From Acridotheres tristis (taxonomy: Eukaryota > Chordata > Aves > Passeriformes > Sturnidae): a stretch of 64,000 nt of DNA. Positions within the stretch are counted from its first letter, which is position 1. Each line of letters opens with the position of its first letter. The position numbers and the translations under genes are program-made. Under the pieces are notes generated by a model that searched no databases, had not been told where the DNA came from, and saw only the letters and a program-made list of their open reading frames with translations. Where the stretch lies: NCBI GenBank assembly GCA_037013685.1, contig CM072894.1, positions 9,302,841 to 9,366,840 of the forward strand. The letters run 5' to 3'. Of the stretch, positions 53,401-63,055 are shown piece by piece.

Positions 53401-56400
53401 ATTTACTGCACCCTAAGAGTTTAAAAAGAGCAGCCAGAGAGAGAGGAATCTTCTGGTTTTCCATTGATGTGAAGTTGTGCTAGATTGAGCTATGTCTGTA
53501 CTCACAGCTTGCTCACTTGAAAAGCTGCTGGCTCTGAATAATCAAAAGTGAGGATAAACAAGTACTTCACAAACCTTACAGGTGATGAGGGAAAGCATTT
53601 TATACAGGCAGCTCCTGAGCTATAGGTAAATCATGGGCACAGGTGGGGAAATAATAGAGCAGATGTTTGTGGTTTGACACCTGTGCTTGTACATTGATTA
53701 GTTAAGTGAAGCTGCTGCAGTATATGAAGGATTGCAATGTATATTACAGTGCTTAGAACTTGACAGCGTAGCATGATGAAATTAACCTTGTATAAAGAGT
53801 GAGTAGTTTATACCTATTTTTTTATTTTTTTAAATTTTCATATGTTTTGATTCTGATTTTTGATTCTAGATTAGGCAAATTATTTCAGGCATGTGTGGCA
53901 TAAGAATATTACATGCCCTCATGTCTGTAGATCATCTTACACTTCTCACGATCATAAGAATTCAGTTTGAATGGAGTAAAACTATTAGAGCCAAAGACTG
54001 AAGTCTAGATTTTTACAGAATATCTACTTTCAGCACCTAATCTAGCAGAGCTGTACTGAATTCAGAATAAAACACATTAACCTGGCATGTCTTCAACCAG
54101 AAAACTGATTCAGCATGGATGTGAAGTCATTCTTTGTGAATGTAACTCTTCCTAGTGTTCAAATTCATTGTCACCTTCTGTGGGGACAAATGCTTCATTA
54201 TTCTCTTCCCGGATTTGCATAATGAGGGGTGTATAGCTAAGAGGAATTTTCACAGGTATTGATCCAAACTAAACCTCTGGTTTTATGTACTGTGAAGAAC
54301 TGAGAAGTAAAGGTATGCGTACCACGCAGGCATAATCTCAGTGGGCAGAGCAGATTTAGACTTCCCCATTCACCCTTCACAATTAATCCCTGGTACCTAT
54401 CTGACAACCCCGTGATGAGTGGGCACCATTAAATCACACTTTACTCAAGGGATCGCTGTGTATAAGCACAGTCGTTCCGCGGCACTCGGCTCCTGTGGCT
54501 CGGGCTGCCTGAGCCCTGCAGCAGCACTGTCTGCTGAGGGGGGTTTCTCTGTTTGCTCGGAGCAGCGCTGACGCCGAGCCCGTGTTGTCCCCACAGGTGA
54601 CTTTGCGGTGCTGCTGAAGGCAGGGATGACAGTGAAGCAGGCCATCGTGTACAACCTGCTGTCGGCCATGATGGCCTACATCGGCATGCTCATCGGCACG
54701 GCCGTGGGCCAGTACGCCAACAACATCACCCTCTGGATCTTCGCCGTCACCGCCGGCATGTTCCTCTACGTGGCCCTGGTCGACATGGTACGGCTGCCGG
54801 GGCTGGGCTTGGGGCGCTGTGCAGGGCAAACCCGGCGCTGCTGTGCACGGCAAACCCGGCGCTGCTGCGCGGCTGCACCGCAGTCTGCCGCTGCTCACGT
54901 TCATGCTTCACTGGGATTTCATCGTCATATATTCCGTTCTGGAAAGTTCAGTCTGAGCTTCTACTGTGAGCAGCTGGTAATCCAGAGCTGTTGTAGTGAA
55001 TAGCTTTTAAAAAAATTACCTGGTGGAAAAATGCTGCTCCTTCAAGAACACACAGGTGCATTATCTTTAGTGTGTGTACACCATAGATCAGACCCTTCAG
55101 GCAGCAGTATGGCTGTGCACATGTTACCAGCCCATATTCAGTCCTGATTTGTCTCCTCTAAGCTGCTTCAGAGCTTCATTTAAATAAGGCAATTTTCTCA
55201 CTTCTTATGTTTCTGAGGCCAAAGGTAATGAGATCATTTTTCACTTTTTGGGTACTTTGTAATGCTCTCCACTTCATTATGGAGACTTTAATTTGTAAAT
55301 ATACTGTTGTTATAAAGTCAGTCTAATCTACTAATAGGTGAATAAGTACTTTTCAGTTAAATTGTTAAATAGAATGTCTGGGTAGGGTGATCCTTCTTGC
55401 AACTTTAGGTGTTCTATAATAGTTTTTAATGCCTGAAATATCACTTCCTTCTAAGCTCTGTGTCTGATACTTATTTTCTGTCCTTTGACGGAAGATGTCA
55501 TGGATAAAGGAAGGCAGTACTTTCATTCCTTCATCCCTTTTCTTTCCCTCAGCCATCACAGTAGTACCCAAATAGTCAATAATCACATTGTCTGATTCAA
55601 CAACAGTAGGAAAGTTTCTGCAAGAGACACTTGAAACTGAACCCGAGTTTTGTCTTGGTGTTTGCATCATCAGCCTCCTTCTCAAAGACCTCGTTACCTG
55701 GCACACAATAAGAATAGATTTTGATTCCTCCCTAGCTGCAAGCAGAGGTTCACAGAGGTGCAGTTTTCTATCCAATCCTTACACCAACCCATTGAGAATG
55801 AGCCTTTTGGCATTTTTGCATCTGACTGTCCTGAAGTTTGTCTAATTACATGGGTTTCAATGATAAGGCTATTCCTCTCCAGTACAACCTAAGCTCAGGC
55901 TCCTGAGTTTTTCCTCCAGGTTTTCCATGTTCTTTCATGAAACTTCATTTGGTGATAACTTTTAAGACTAATCATAATATCCTCCTTCCTGACACTCCTG
56001 TTTTGGTTTGTGTGGGTACATTGAATAGTCCAACTTGAATAATTTCATCTTACTGGGAAACAAATTAATCTGTTGCAGTTTTTGTTCCTTTTATCTCTAA
56101 TACTGACAGCATAAGCTTTCAACTTCGAAAGAGTGGGGTTTTTTAACTGATAGGACTATTTTTCATGTGGTCCCTGAAACTGGTCACATCAGTAGCCAAT
56201 AAAGCAAAAAGTTCAGTCATCTTTAAGACATGCTGTCAAAGTAAATATCCAGAGCATTAAAGCCAATAACAGTAATGGTAAGGTGAAGCCCTTTATTTTT
56301 AATGACTTAATAGCACTTTGTAATTTGGAGCTGTGCTTGCTGTTGAGCTGTCTGGTCTAGTATATATGTAATACCCATTTAAACATTTTTCACACCAATT

Positions 56401-58218
56401 GGGAGGGCTTTTTGGGTTTTGTTTCTTGAGGGATTGAGGGGTTTGTTGGGTTTTTTTTGTATTTAAATACTCGGTGGATCAAATTAATTATCAGGTTTAT
56501 GTCTCTTTTTAGAAACAGAGTAATATAAGACAAGACGGGTAATATATTTGGGTTTTTAGTAGCTTTGATGTCATTGTCTATCGAGCAGTATTCAAGTTCC
56601 TGGAATAACCAAAACTGTCCTAGCTGATCTAATGAAGAGTAATAGTTTCCATTTTCTTCTGTATCATCATTTTCTGTACTGAGTCTTGAAGAAATTCTTT
56701 AATGAATTCCTTCCTTGAAGGAATTACTGTGAGAGACTTAAAGACCACAAGTGCCTCAAACACTGTTAAATCACCGAAGGACTTTGCCCACTGTAGCAAA
56801 CTGTGCAGAGAAGCAACTGCTATTCCTCTGCCACCACAGAATCCCACCCCACTGAGTACAGTCCTGACTTAAGGTAAGGTTAAGGTGGGACTATTGTCCA
56901 ATTATCTCAGGCCTAAAGAGAAGTAAACAAAGCTGGGGAGAAGAATGTATGCACCAGGCAAAGCAGCTCTGCTGAAAATAAGCTCTGGCTGGGCCCAGCA
57001 AGGGGGAGACCACAGCCCAGCACTCCAGATGGGAGGCACCCACTCAGAGGCAGAGAGAGACTGGGATGGGACTAACTCACTTTGGAAGTGAGAGAATCAT
57101 TTAACCAGCAGAGTAAGAGAACTGCTAGCCAAGTCTTTGTCTGCTAAAATGTGTAAATGGTGAGAAGTTTTGAGTGACTTCAGGACACCCACCCTGGGGA
57201 AGCCAGGGTGAAGAGGACCAGGGGGACACCAGCTGGATCCACAGGTGGTGACTCTCTTCTGCTTCATCTTTCACTCTTCTCTCTTTCCTATCTCTCTCTC
57301 TCTGTGCCTCATATTTCCTGTTAAATAAAATCCTAACTCTCGACTTTAGCATATGGTCTCATTTGCACCTTAATTCAGGCAGAAGCATCTCTCAGTAACC
57401 AGATCTTAACATTTACTTCTTGCTTTCTTGAATTAATTTCCTTGTAAATATTTTACTTCTGTTCTATGTGAATGGCTTTGTAAAACACAAAATTATATTT
57501 TTCAATTTCCAAGAGCACTCTTATTACTTGATTTTGTCAGTACTCTGACTTTTCCTCATAGGTGAGCAATATCTAGAATGTACAGAATTTTCATGTTCTT
57601 ATATTTGCACATAAAATTTCTCTTTAATTGCTTGTAGCTATCATTCCCATATTTAAAGGAGTGTGTATGTGAATATGTGTAAGCATCTCACATGACAGAT
57701 GAATGGCTAAGTTAATCAAAGTCATATGTTTATTTGAGCATGATTTGAATTCTTTTAAAATTAAAAGAGCAGAACTCAAAGAATATTGGGCCGCGCCCTA
57801 TCTTGAGGAACTTAATGTTCAATTTCATGGATGATCGGGTGAAAGTTCAAAGAAAGGCATTTTTAGTTTGTTTTGTAAATACTTCACATGATCATGTTTT
57901 TATTGGATGTAGCTGTTCAGCAGAATATAAGTCTTAGTGTATTGTTTTTATATCTGAACCCTGGAGTGTTTAATCCTTGACAATATCATCCTGTAAATTT
58001 GTCCACGTATAAATGGAATAGAGGTGAAATAACTTTCTAAATTGTTTTGTATCTTTCAGCTTCCAGAAATGCTTCATGGAGATGGAGATAATGAAGAGCA
58101 TGGTTACTGTCCTGTGGGGCAGTTTATTCTTCAGAATCTAGGCCTGCTTCTTGGATTTGCCATCATGCTGGTGATTGCCCTCTATGAAGACAAAATTGTG
58201 CTTGACATCCAGTTTTGA
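40351..58218 (+). CDS. SLC39A10: Zinc transporter ZIP10 (SLC39A10), complete, nine coding exons
   Basis: Imports zinc across the plasma membrane into the cytosol (LIV-1 subfamily of ZIP transporters). Coding parts: 40351-41418, 42426-42627, 46576-46745, 47670-47885, 49220-49340, 50628-50996, 52794-52874, 54597-54787 and 58060-58218. All have GT-AG borders and matching phases, total 2577 nt, 858 residues (human 831). Signal peptide about 1-25; His-rich ectodomain to 356 with seven His in a row at 190-196; Cys-flanked prion-like core with Cys357 and CPALLYQ at 384-390; membrane segments near 425-449, 454-476, 523-543, 693-718, 722-747, 757-781, 786-806 and 827-848. Metal-site motifs: HNFSD 707-711 and HELPHELGD 736-744. 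Cytosolic His clusters lie at 485-511 and 666-683. I recognise the sequence as the ZIP10 orthologue, not ZIP6, from its amino end (MKVHMHTKF) and end-to-end similarity. The start is the conserved MKVH methionine. No damage was seen. Confidence 0.97.
41419..42425 (+). other. SLC39A10: SLC39A10 intron 2
   Basis: 1007 bp. The coding frame of exon 2 stays open for 16 more codons to a stop at 41467-41469, so retention would give a 372-residue secreted ectodomain. No AATAAA was noticed here to support that. No other feature. Confidence 0.7.
42426..42627 (+). CDS. SLC39A10: SLC39A10 exon 3: prion-like core with CPALLYQ (residues 357-423)
   Basis: Acceptor ttgcttgcag, donor TCAG/gtaggt, 202 nt, enters at phase 0 and leaves one base over. 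It begins with Cys357, carries the sequon NAT at 359-361 and the LIV-1 signature CPALLYQ at 384-390. This cysteine-flanked segment just before the first membrane helix is the part of ZIP5/6/10 proposed to be related to the prion protein core (established literature). Confidence 0.96.
42628..46575 (+). other. SLC39A10: SLC39A10 intron 3 (3.9 kb)
   Basis: No exon recognised on the plus strand. Between about 44660 and 45660 several minus-strand frames look faintly protein-like (see findings), but no family could be assigned. The rest is AT-rich unique sequence. Confidence 0.6.
46576..46745 (+). CDS. SLC39A10: SLC39A10 exon 4: membrane segments 1 and 2 (residues 424-480)
   Basis: Acceptor cttcccacag, donor CCACAT/gtaagt, 170 nt. 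It starts by completing the split Ala codon 424 and encodes TM1 ([18 protein letters not shown] core) and TM2 ([20 protein letters not shown] core), ending at His480. Nearly identical to the mammalian protein; human Ile at position 426 is Phe here. Confidence 0.96.
46746..47669 (+). other. SLC39A10: SLC39A10 intron 4
   Basis: 924 bp, AT-rich, with an A-rich run of 13 bases near 47508. No feature beyond the splice sites. Confidence 0.7.
47670..47885 (+). CDS. SLC39A10: SLC39A10 exon 5: His-rich loop and membrane segment 3 (residues 481-552)
   Basis: Acceptor ctcccaccag, donor AAAAG/gtagga, 216 nt, phase 0 at both ends. The first 31 codons form an intracellular His/Gly loop between TM2 and TM3 (alternating H-G-H units, residues 485-511), thought to sense or buffer zinc in LIV-1 transporters. 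TM3 follows ([12 protein letters not shown]). The His-rich half is very GC-rich, the TM3 half less so. Confidence 0.95.
47886..49219 (+). other. SLC39A10: SLC39A10 intron 5
   Basis: 1334 bp. Contains a (GCT)7 run at 47968-47988 and a T run near 48167-48181. No further feature. Confidence 0.7.
47968..47988 (+). repeat. (GCT)7 trinucleotide repeat
   Basis: Seven uninterrupted GCT/CTG units in intron 5, short and not expected to be unstable. Confidence 0.9.
49220..49340 (+). CDS. SLC39A10: SLC39A10 exon 6: start of the large cytosolic loop (residues 553-592)
   Basis: Acceptor tctgttgcag, donor CTTGCAG/gtaggc, 121 nt, leaves one base over. It encodes a basic/acidic stretch with the conserved [11 protein letters not shown] and [10 protein letters not shown] segments of ZIP10. 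Confidence 0.95.
49341..50627 (+). other. SLC39A10: SLC39A10 intron 6
   Basis: 1287 bp with a (GTTT)n microsatellite at 49615-49639. No other feature seen. Confidence 0.7.
49615..49639 (+). repeat. (GTTT)n microsatellite
   Basis: About six GTTT units in intron 6. Confidence 0.9.
50628..50996 (+). CDS. SLC39A10: SLC39A10 exon 7: cytosolic His cluster and membrane segment 4 with HNFSD (residues 593-715)
   Basis: Acceptor ttccatgcag, donor CAATCG/gtaagc, 369 nt. It completes Gly593 and encodes the conserved [13 protein letters not shown] acidic segment, a second His-rich stretch (residues 666-683, patterns [13 protein letters not shown]), and TM4 with HNFSD at 707-711, whose His, Asn and Asp line the transport site in ZIP proteins. 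The acidic loop (about 620-660) is the least conserved part relative to human. Confidence 0.96.
50997..52793 (+). other. SLC39A10: SLC39A10 intron 7
   Basis: 1797 bp, AT-rich. It ends in an unusually pure polypyrimidine tract of 24 consecutive T (52768-52791) directly abutting the acceptor AG. Confidence 0.75.
52768..52791 (+). repeat. T24 homopolymer forming the exon 8 polypyrimidine tract
   Basis: 24 uninterrupted T immediately followed by AG at 52792-52793, the acceptor of exon 8. A homopolymer of this length is prone to slippage, so its length may vary between individuals. Confidence 0.9.
52794..52874 (+). CDS. SLC39A10: SLC39A10 exon 8: membrane segment 5 with HELPHEL (residues 716-742)
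   Basis: 81 nt, phase 1 on both sides, donor AATTAG/gtaatt. It completes Gly716 and encodes [12 protein letters not shown]... and the HELPHEL of the HExPHExGD signature. His736, Glu737, His740 and Glu741 are the expected metal ligands of the TM4/TM5 site. Because 81 is a multiple of three, skipping would keep the frame but remove the metal-binding helix. Confidence 0.96.
52875..54596 (+). other. SLC39A10: SLC39A10 intron 8
   Basis: 1722 bp, AT-rich until about 54450, then GC-rich up to exon 9. No gene or repeat recognised. Confidence 0.7.
54597..54787 (+). CDS. SLC39A10: SLC39A10 exon 9: membrane segments 6 and 7 (residues 743-806)
   Basis: Acceptor tccccacag, donor GACATG/gtacgg, 191 nt. 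It completes Gly743 of the HELG-D motif and encodes [10 protein letters not shown]6 ([16 protein letters not shown]) and TM7 ([20 protein letters not shown]). The protein is identical or nearly so to mammals, but almost every third codon base is G or C, unlike exons 8 and 10. Confidence 0.96.
54825..54872 (+). repeat. 24-bp tandem duplication
   Basis: Two copies of a GC-rich unit starting ggcaaacccggcgctgctg, the second with a few changes, plus a partial copy upstream. Lies just inside intron 9. Confidence 0.8.
56870..57411 (+). mobile_element. Possible solo LTR of an endogenous retrovirus
   Basis: The 3' part has LTR-like layout on the plus strand: a pyrimidine run, AATAAA near 57322, about 85 bp of U5-like sequence, and an end in CTTAACA. 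That end would pair with a TGTTAAG start, but no clear matching 5' end or target-site duplication was found. I infer the call from layout alone; the left edge is uncertain (a TGTTAA occurs at 56764). Confidence 0.3.
58060..58218 (+). CDS. SLC39A10: SLC39A10 exon 10, coding part: membrane segment 8 and C-terminus (residues 807-858)
   Basis: Acceptor gtatctttcag, phase 0, stop TGA at 58216-58218. It encodes [17 protein letters not shown]8 ([18 protein letters not shown] core) and ends KIVLDIQF, matching the conserved ZIP10 end apart from one residue (human VFDIQF). Confidence 0.97.
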   Translation, partial: LPEMLHGDGDNEEHGYCPVGQFILQNLGLLLGFAIMLVIALYEDKIVLDIQF

Positions 58219-61200
58219 CCTGATGCTGGTAATCACTGTGGTTCCAATCTGTTGCTGTCTGGCTTTGAGTCTGCACTGTGTGGCTGTGTGCACACTGCTC
58301 AGAGACACGTGGTGCTTACACTGCTTACACAAGGACAGGAGATTCCTTTCTGCCTAGAGTAGCTTCTGCTTTTCTCTAATCCCATCAGATAAGCTTACCA
58401 AACACAACTCCTAAGCTCGAGCGAGCAACCTTTAGGAAACCCTAAATCTGAGAAATAAGGACCAAGGTCAGGGTGCTGTATAGAGAGTGCTGCTTGCTTA
58501 AGAAAGAAAAAGTACAGGGAAAGATCTCATTTGGGAAAATACCATTCCATTAGTGCACTTGGACAGAACCCAGAAGATGTTACAGCTGAAACTCACACCT
58601 GTGCAAGGAACCCAAGGAAACTTTTAGTGCCACATGAGTCTTGAGTAGCAGATAGCTGTCTCTATGTATGTCTACATCTATATAGATATAACAGATATGC
58701 ACACGTGTGTGTGCACCTCTGTACATATACCTGTTAATCCGGTGCTGATTTTTTTGCATTGTGGTGACTTGAAGTATTCAATCTTACAGCAGGACATGGA
58801 AACCACTGTGCTGGGTTAAACTTTTAAAAAGGAAACCCCAAGCCTAAACACTCATTAAATTCTTACAAGCTGTGTTAAGCTGCACTCTATCATTGCAAAG
58901 CTCCTGTGTAAGAAGGCAGGCTGTTGCCATGTACTCTGCAAAGTGTAACTTCTGTCGAGGGTCAATTTGATGATGTTTTTCCCCAGCTGAGATTTATTTG
59001 ATGTTTGTTCCTTGATATTAGTAGGAAAATGCAAAATGCAGTAGAATTAGTGTTAGCCTGGGGCAATCCCTGACCTTGGAGTTATTGAGCTGTTTCTGGT
59101 TCTTTCTTACAGACGCTAAACATGTATTGTGTGCCACTTGCAGCATAAACTACTGAAGAATTGTGGCTGTGAATTTGTGCAAACTGTTTTAACAAGAGAA
59201 TCCATGTGGGAATTTCTCCATTTTTTTTAAACGATTATTTTGGACTGTTTTCTTCTCTTCATGTTAAACCAAGGTGCAAGATGCTAGTTCCTGAAGCTGG
59301 ACACAAGGGTTAAATTATGCTCTGCGTGTGTTGTACTGGTAGGGTATTTATGATACTGTAACAGCGCATCAAATCTGTTCATGCCTTCATATCAGACATT
59401 GTGACACCAGCCATTTCTGGCAGTAAAGAATATGTATGAAGATTTCTACTTCCAGTGTAAAGAAGTTCATTTCTATAATATTTTTTTACAATTTTGGTAT
59501 TTAAATTAGATTATTAAAAAGCAGATGTGGTAGAACCATGGTATGTGTCATTTAGAAGAATAGACTGAAAATTTGGGCCTTAACTTGCTGGGACCATCTG
59601 TCCTAGATCAGATTGTGCTGACAGGCATTTATTGCCAGACATGAATTAGTTCTTCTTGTACCCATTCCCTTAAAAAAAATGAATTGTGAGTTTGTGGGGA
59701 GTGCAAGTTGATTCTGTAGTACCAGTCCTAAGCATGGTAGTAGCTTTTTTTCTAAAACATCCAGTTTGTCTCTTTTCTGTGTATGCCAGGTAAAAGCTGT
59801 ACTTTGACTATGTGCTGTAAGTTTTAAAGTTCTGGTCTGCTTGGTGCCAGCCTAGCTGCTAAAGCACTAATCCTAACACCTTTAATGAGAGCCAGTGGCT
59901 ATCTGCATTCCATTTCAAGTTTCCTGTGTTTCCTACAGCCTTTTACTTTGGAAGCTTCATTGGTCAGTTTAGCTTTTACTGAGAGCAGCTCATGTATTTT
60001 AAAGGTATCAGTTGGTTGCCAGTATTTCTTCCTCATGCAGTATCAGGAAACAGTATTAAGGGTCCATTTCAAAGAAGGGTGCAGTTTCTTCAGTGAAGAA
60101 GCCAAAATCCCGGAGTTCAGACACGCAGCCATTTGATGTTCTGAACTCAGGTTTTCTTTTTTCCTTTTTAAACATGCTTAGTGTAGAACCCTTATTAGCA
60201 AACACACTGTTGTTAGCTTCAGATTGCTGAATTTCTGCAGTGTAGAACTCCTGGATGACATTTTTGCATAGTGCCCATGTTCGGTCAATGAGACAAGACT
60301 TCCTGGATACCTTCTGAAGATCTGAGTTTAAACAATCTCTGTTTCTTTTGTATTAAACTGACTAAGTTTTTTCTTTTCTGTTAATTCTGAAATATAAGGG
60401 GGTCATTATGCAGCTGAACTGGTATTTTGTCAAATCATTTTTAAGGTTTATTTTTCTTAATTCTTTTCAAATGAAGATTTCTGTGTTTCCAGTAGTATCT
60501 TTACTGTTGTATTAGTTGGAATGTGGTTATAGCTCAATACACTGCCTCTGTAGGAAAATAGTTAACTTCCTTCCAAGACCATCTTCAGACAAGGGAAAAA
60601 CATGGTCATTGAAGGTAGGTACTGTATTTTTTTCATGGAATATAGATTTTCTTTTATTTTCTAGTATTTATTGTAAATGTAACAGAGCAGTGTAACAGCT
60701 GTGACTTCTCTATGTTTCCACCAGTACTGAATTCCAGATGATTCTAATGTACTCTTTTGAGTCACGTTACAGACAATCTGAATTCCACTACATTTCTACT
60801 TGGCTTCAACATTCCATTTTGCTTGAATCCAGAGTCTCATTTAACTTGTATTTGTTGGAGGGCATAAATGTTACTTGTATATTACAATGCTGTCACTGTG
60901 TGACATCCCATATGAATTCTGATGTAAATCACATTGCACTCAATCCGCTGTGATTATGCTTAGAAAATGTTGTAGTTGGTAGATGCAGTGTGATTTTTTT
61001 TTTATTATTTTTTTTTTCTTTCCTCTCCCCATTAACAACTGAGTCTATGGTTTAAAATGTGATAATGGTCCAATAAGATAACTTGCTGAGCTATTGTGTT
61101 TTTTTGTTATAACTAAATCATTTTTTAAAAATTTTATAAAGCTGGAAATTATCAAATGCTGTTTTGTTCATTGTCAACAGTGTTGTGTTCATTTTATGTA

Positions 61201-61250
61201 TGTTCCTTATACATAAGGAGCCTTCAGAAAATAAAAAAAAAAATTATTCA
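58219..61250 (+). other. SLC39A10: SLC39A10 3' UTR (about 3.0 kb)
   Basis: No further gene on either strand. The AT-rich sequence has several possible poly(A) signals: ATTAAA at 59513-59518 and 60352-60357, and AATAAA at 61230-61235. A 3 kb 3' UTR is in keeping with the long 3' UTR of mammalian SLC39A10. Short T-rich runs lie near 60996-61018. Which end is used cannot be told from the genome alone. Confidence 0.65.
61230..61235 (+). terminator. SLC39A10: Candidate distal poly(A) signal of SLC39A10
   Basis: AATAAA within an A-rich run, the first canonical hexamer after the stop codon that I noticed, followed by T/G-rich sequence about 30-40 bp on. The weaker ATTAAA signals at 59513 and 60352 would give shorter messages. 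Confidence 0.5.
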
Positions 61251-62113
61251 AGGAGCAGATATTTTTGTTGAGTTTTCTAAGGATTGATTACTTTTGTGTT
61301 TCAATATTCCTTTCAGTTCAGCAGACATCACTACAAGCTCCTAAAATAAATTCTGAAAAGGAAGGTGTCAAGGAAGGTGTTTGCTTAACAGGGTTGCTTA
61401 AACAATTAAAAACCAACATAAATGCTCTGTCCAATAGATGTTACAAATTTCTAGGTCAGTCGGGTAGGAGCAATACTGAAAACAAGAATTGGGGGATTCC
61501 ATGGAAAGTTAATGTGATGTTCTAGCTGATCCTGTAGTCTTTGGATTGCTCAGGGAAAAAGTCCATAACCACTTACAGAGAAAGCTACCCATCCTGGGAA
61601 AGTGTCACTCCCATCCTTCAGAAGTATGGTTTTACTAACTGTAAATTCTTCTCACTGTTCTTGTTTCACATTCTGTGGCATTGCTGCAACTGTTCCTCTA
61701 AAGCAACAGAATTCCCTCTATTACTGCAGTAAAAGTTACTAGCTTAGAACTAACAATATCCAGTTGCCTACAGATAATGTCTTTTTCTTTCTCTTGAACC
61801 ATGGTAGCTCTAGACAGTACCTGGCTTACAAACTGGACTAGAACTGGCCAAGGAGCTGAAAATTTTAAAAGCTCGAGGAAGTAGGAGATACATAAACTGA
61901 CTGTACAGTCACAAAATGTTTCTTCAGGAAGACAGAAAAAATGCAACGCCCCCCAAAAAAAAAATCCTTCAAACATTCTTAAGTGGAAAAGCTATTTCAG
62001 CAAAATAGAGCTACAACACAATAAAGTACATTAAAAACTCGGGAGGGAATGTGAACATACTAACATGGATAACAGTGGAAGGTTAGGATAAGGTGGTGTG
62101 TGGCTTCACATAC
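61251..62113. other. Short spacer between SLC39A10 and the dynein relic
   Basis: About 0.86 kb. It should contain further dynein exons on the minus strand if that gene were intact, but only one doubtful piece (61741-61820) was found. Confidence 0.5.
61741..61820 (-). pseudogene. Doubtful further dynein exon remnant
   Basis: After a possible acceptor (taagccag) the minus strand reads about 27 codons beginning VLSRAT and containing VQEKEKDII. In DNAH7/DNAH3-type dyneins the segment after the LLTQ motif starts with SR and reaches an E-V-x-x-D-I-L helix. The order and spacing roughly fit, but the identity is low and there is no convincing donor. Confidence 0.25.
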
Positions 62114-62248
62114 CTGTGTCAGAATGGTGTCAAATAGCAGTTGTGTTCCTGACTCATCCTTGGTAATAGCAGCGTGTTCAGTGATTCCAAAGAGCTCTGG
62201 GAAAGGATTCTGTGCAAGTGTCATTGCATATTCAGTACTGCTTCTGTA
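62114..62248 (-). pseudogene. Axonemal dynein heavy chain exon (intact frame), DNAH7/DNAH3-like
   Basis: Acceptor tttctcag, donor ACACAG/gtatgt, 135 nt, phase 0 at both ends, no stop. The 45 residues carry the signature of the dynein C-terminal region: PELFG followed by an A-I-T-K-D segment and QLLFDTIL-TQ. In intact inner-arm dyneins this reads PE(I/V)FG, then N-A-D-I-T-K-D and LLFDxxLLTQ. The Asn-Ala-Asp is replaced and one Leu of LLTQ is missing, so it has drifted from the family. In human, DNAH7 is the convergent neighbour of SLC39A10. The symbol is left blank because a partial duplicate cannot be excluded. Confidence 0.7.
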
Positions 62249-62879
62249 CTGAGAAAAGGTGGGGAAAAATACCTCTAGACTGAAAAGAAGATGCAGAAGC
62301 AGCCAACCAGCCCACAAAAGGCCACAAGCTGTACTTCAAAACCCACTACAGGTTTTCCTAGAGTGATGAATAAAATGCGTAAACTAAGATATAAAAGATA
62401 TAATTTCTGAAAAATTCTGGGAGCTGACGAAAATTGTTAAAATGAGATACCAAGTGTAAAGGGCTGCAGCTCCTCTCCAAGCCCACTGCCTGCCAAGTGC
62501 CTGAAGATGTTTTGCTGATGACTGACACACAACTCCTGTGTGATAAATTAAGCTGATTATTGTGGCCTTTCTGCCTCCAGTAGGTATAATGAACTGTTTC
62601 TCTCATGCCTATTTTAAAATGCTTTTAACTTCACTAGGCTGTTTCTCACTTACTGTCCCCTGAGTGCTGACTCACAGAGTCAATTTAGATGACAGTAATT
62701 GGGTGGTGTTTACATAATGTCACTTTCTCAGAAGTCACTGAAACAAGGCCTGATAGAAGATGAGATTAAGCCACCAAAGCAAACAGTGACTGAGTAAACA
62801 CAGACACAGTTTCTGTAAAGATGCATCTATTAAAAAAAAAAAAAAGCTGTTGGCAATACTGTTGTTCTGAGATACTTAC

Positions 62880-63055
62880 ATCTTCAGGAGCGGCAAAATA
62901 AACAGCACTTGGATCAAGTATATAATTGACATTTGTAATGATTTCCGAGGAAAATAACATCTTCAGAACACTTACAGAGCCCATCCCAGTCATCAGTGCC
63001 TCTGGCACCATAACTGCATTCCCCAGTCACAGTGAGGAGCAGCAGCTGGCAGCTC
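62880..63055 (-). pseudogene. Axonemal dynein heavy chain exon, frameshifted
   Basis: Acceptor tttcctgcag, donor GAAGAT/gtaagt, 176 nt, located 5' of the 62114-62248 exon in the reading direction. The hallmark TGECxYGxRxTDDWD of dynein heavy chains is present (TGECSYGARGTDDWD), but in a different frame from the downstream half, which ends in SAVYFAAPED and corresponds to the family's SGxYYAPP segment. The start (ELP, family ELP/EIP) is in yet another frame. No frame is open across the exon, so it cannot encode a normal dynein as it stands. A single sequencing indel could explain one break but hardly both. Confidence 0.75.

Larger units (their letters stand above)
54788..58059 (+). other. SLC39A10: SLC39A10 intron 9 (3.3 kb)
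   Basis: Starts GC-rich with a 24-bp tandem duplication, then AT-rich. It contains an LTR-like stretch at about 56.87-57.41 kb. Minus-strand open frames at 55365-55775 and 56629-56847 were not assignable to any family. Confidence 0.6.

Noticed and set aside
54434..54904. 156-codon minus-strand frame opposite exon 9
   Set aside because: Mirror of a GC-rich, conserved plus-strand exon and flanks; no family resemblance.
61265..61525. 86-codon plus-strand frame after the SLC39A10 poly(A) signal, with a possible acceptor
   Set aside because: Thought of as an alternative last exon, but no homology to ZIP10 isoforms and no donor upstream that would need it.
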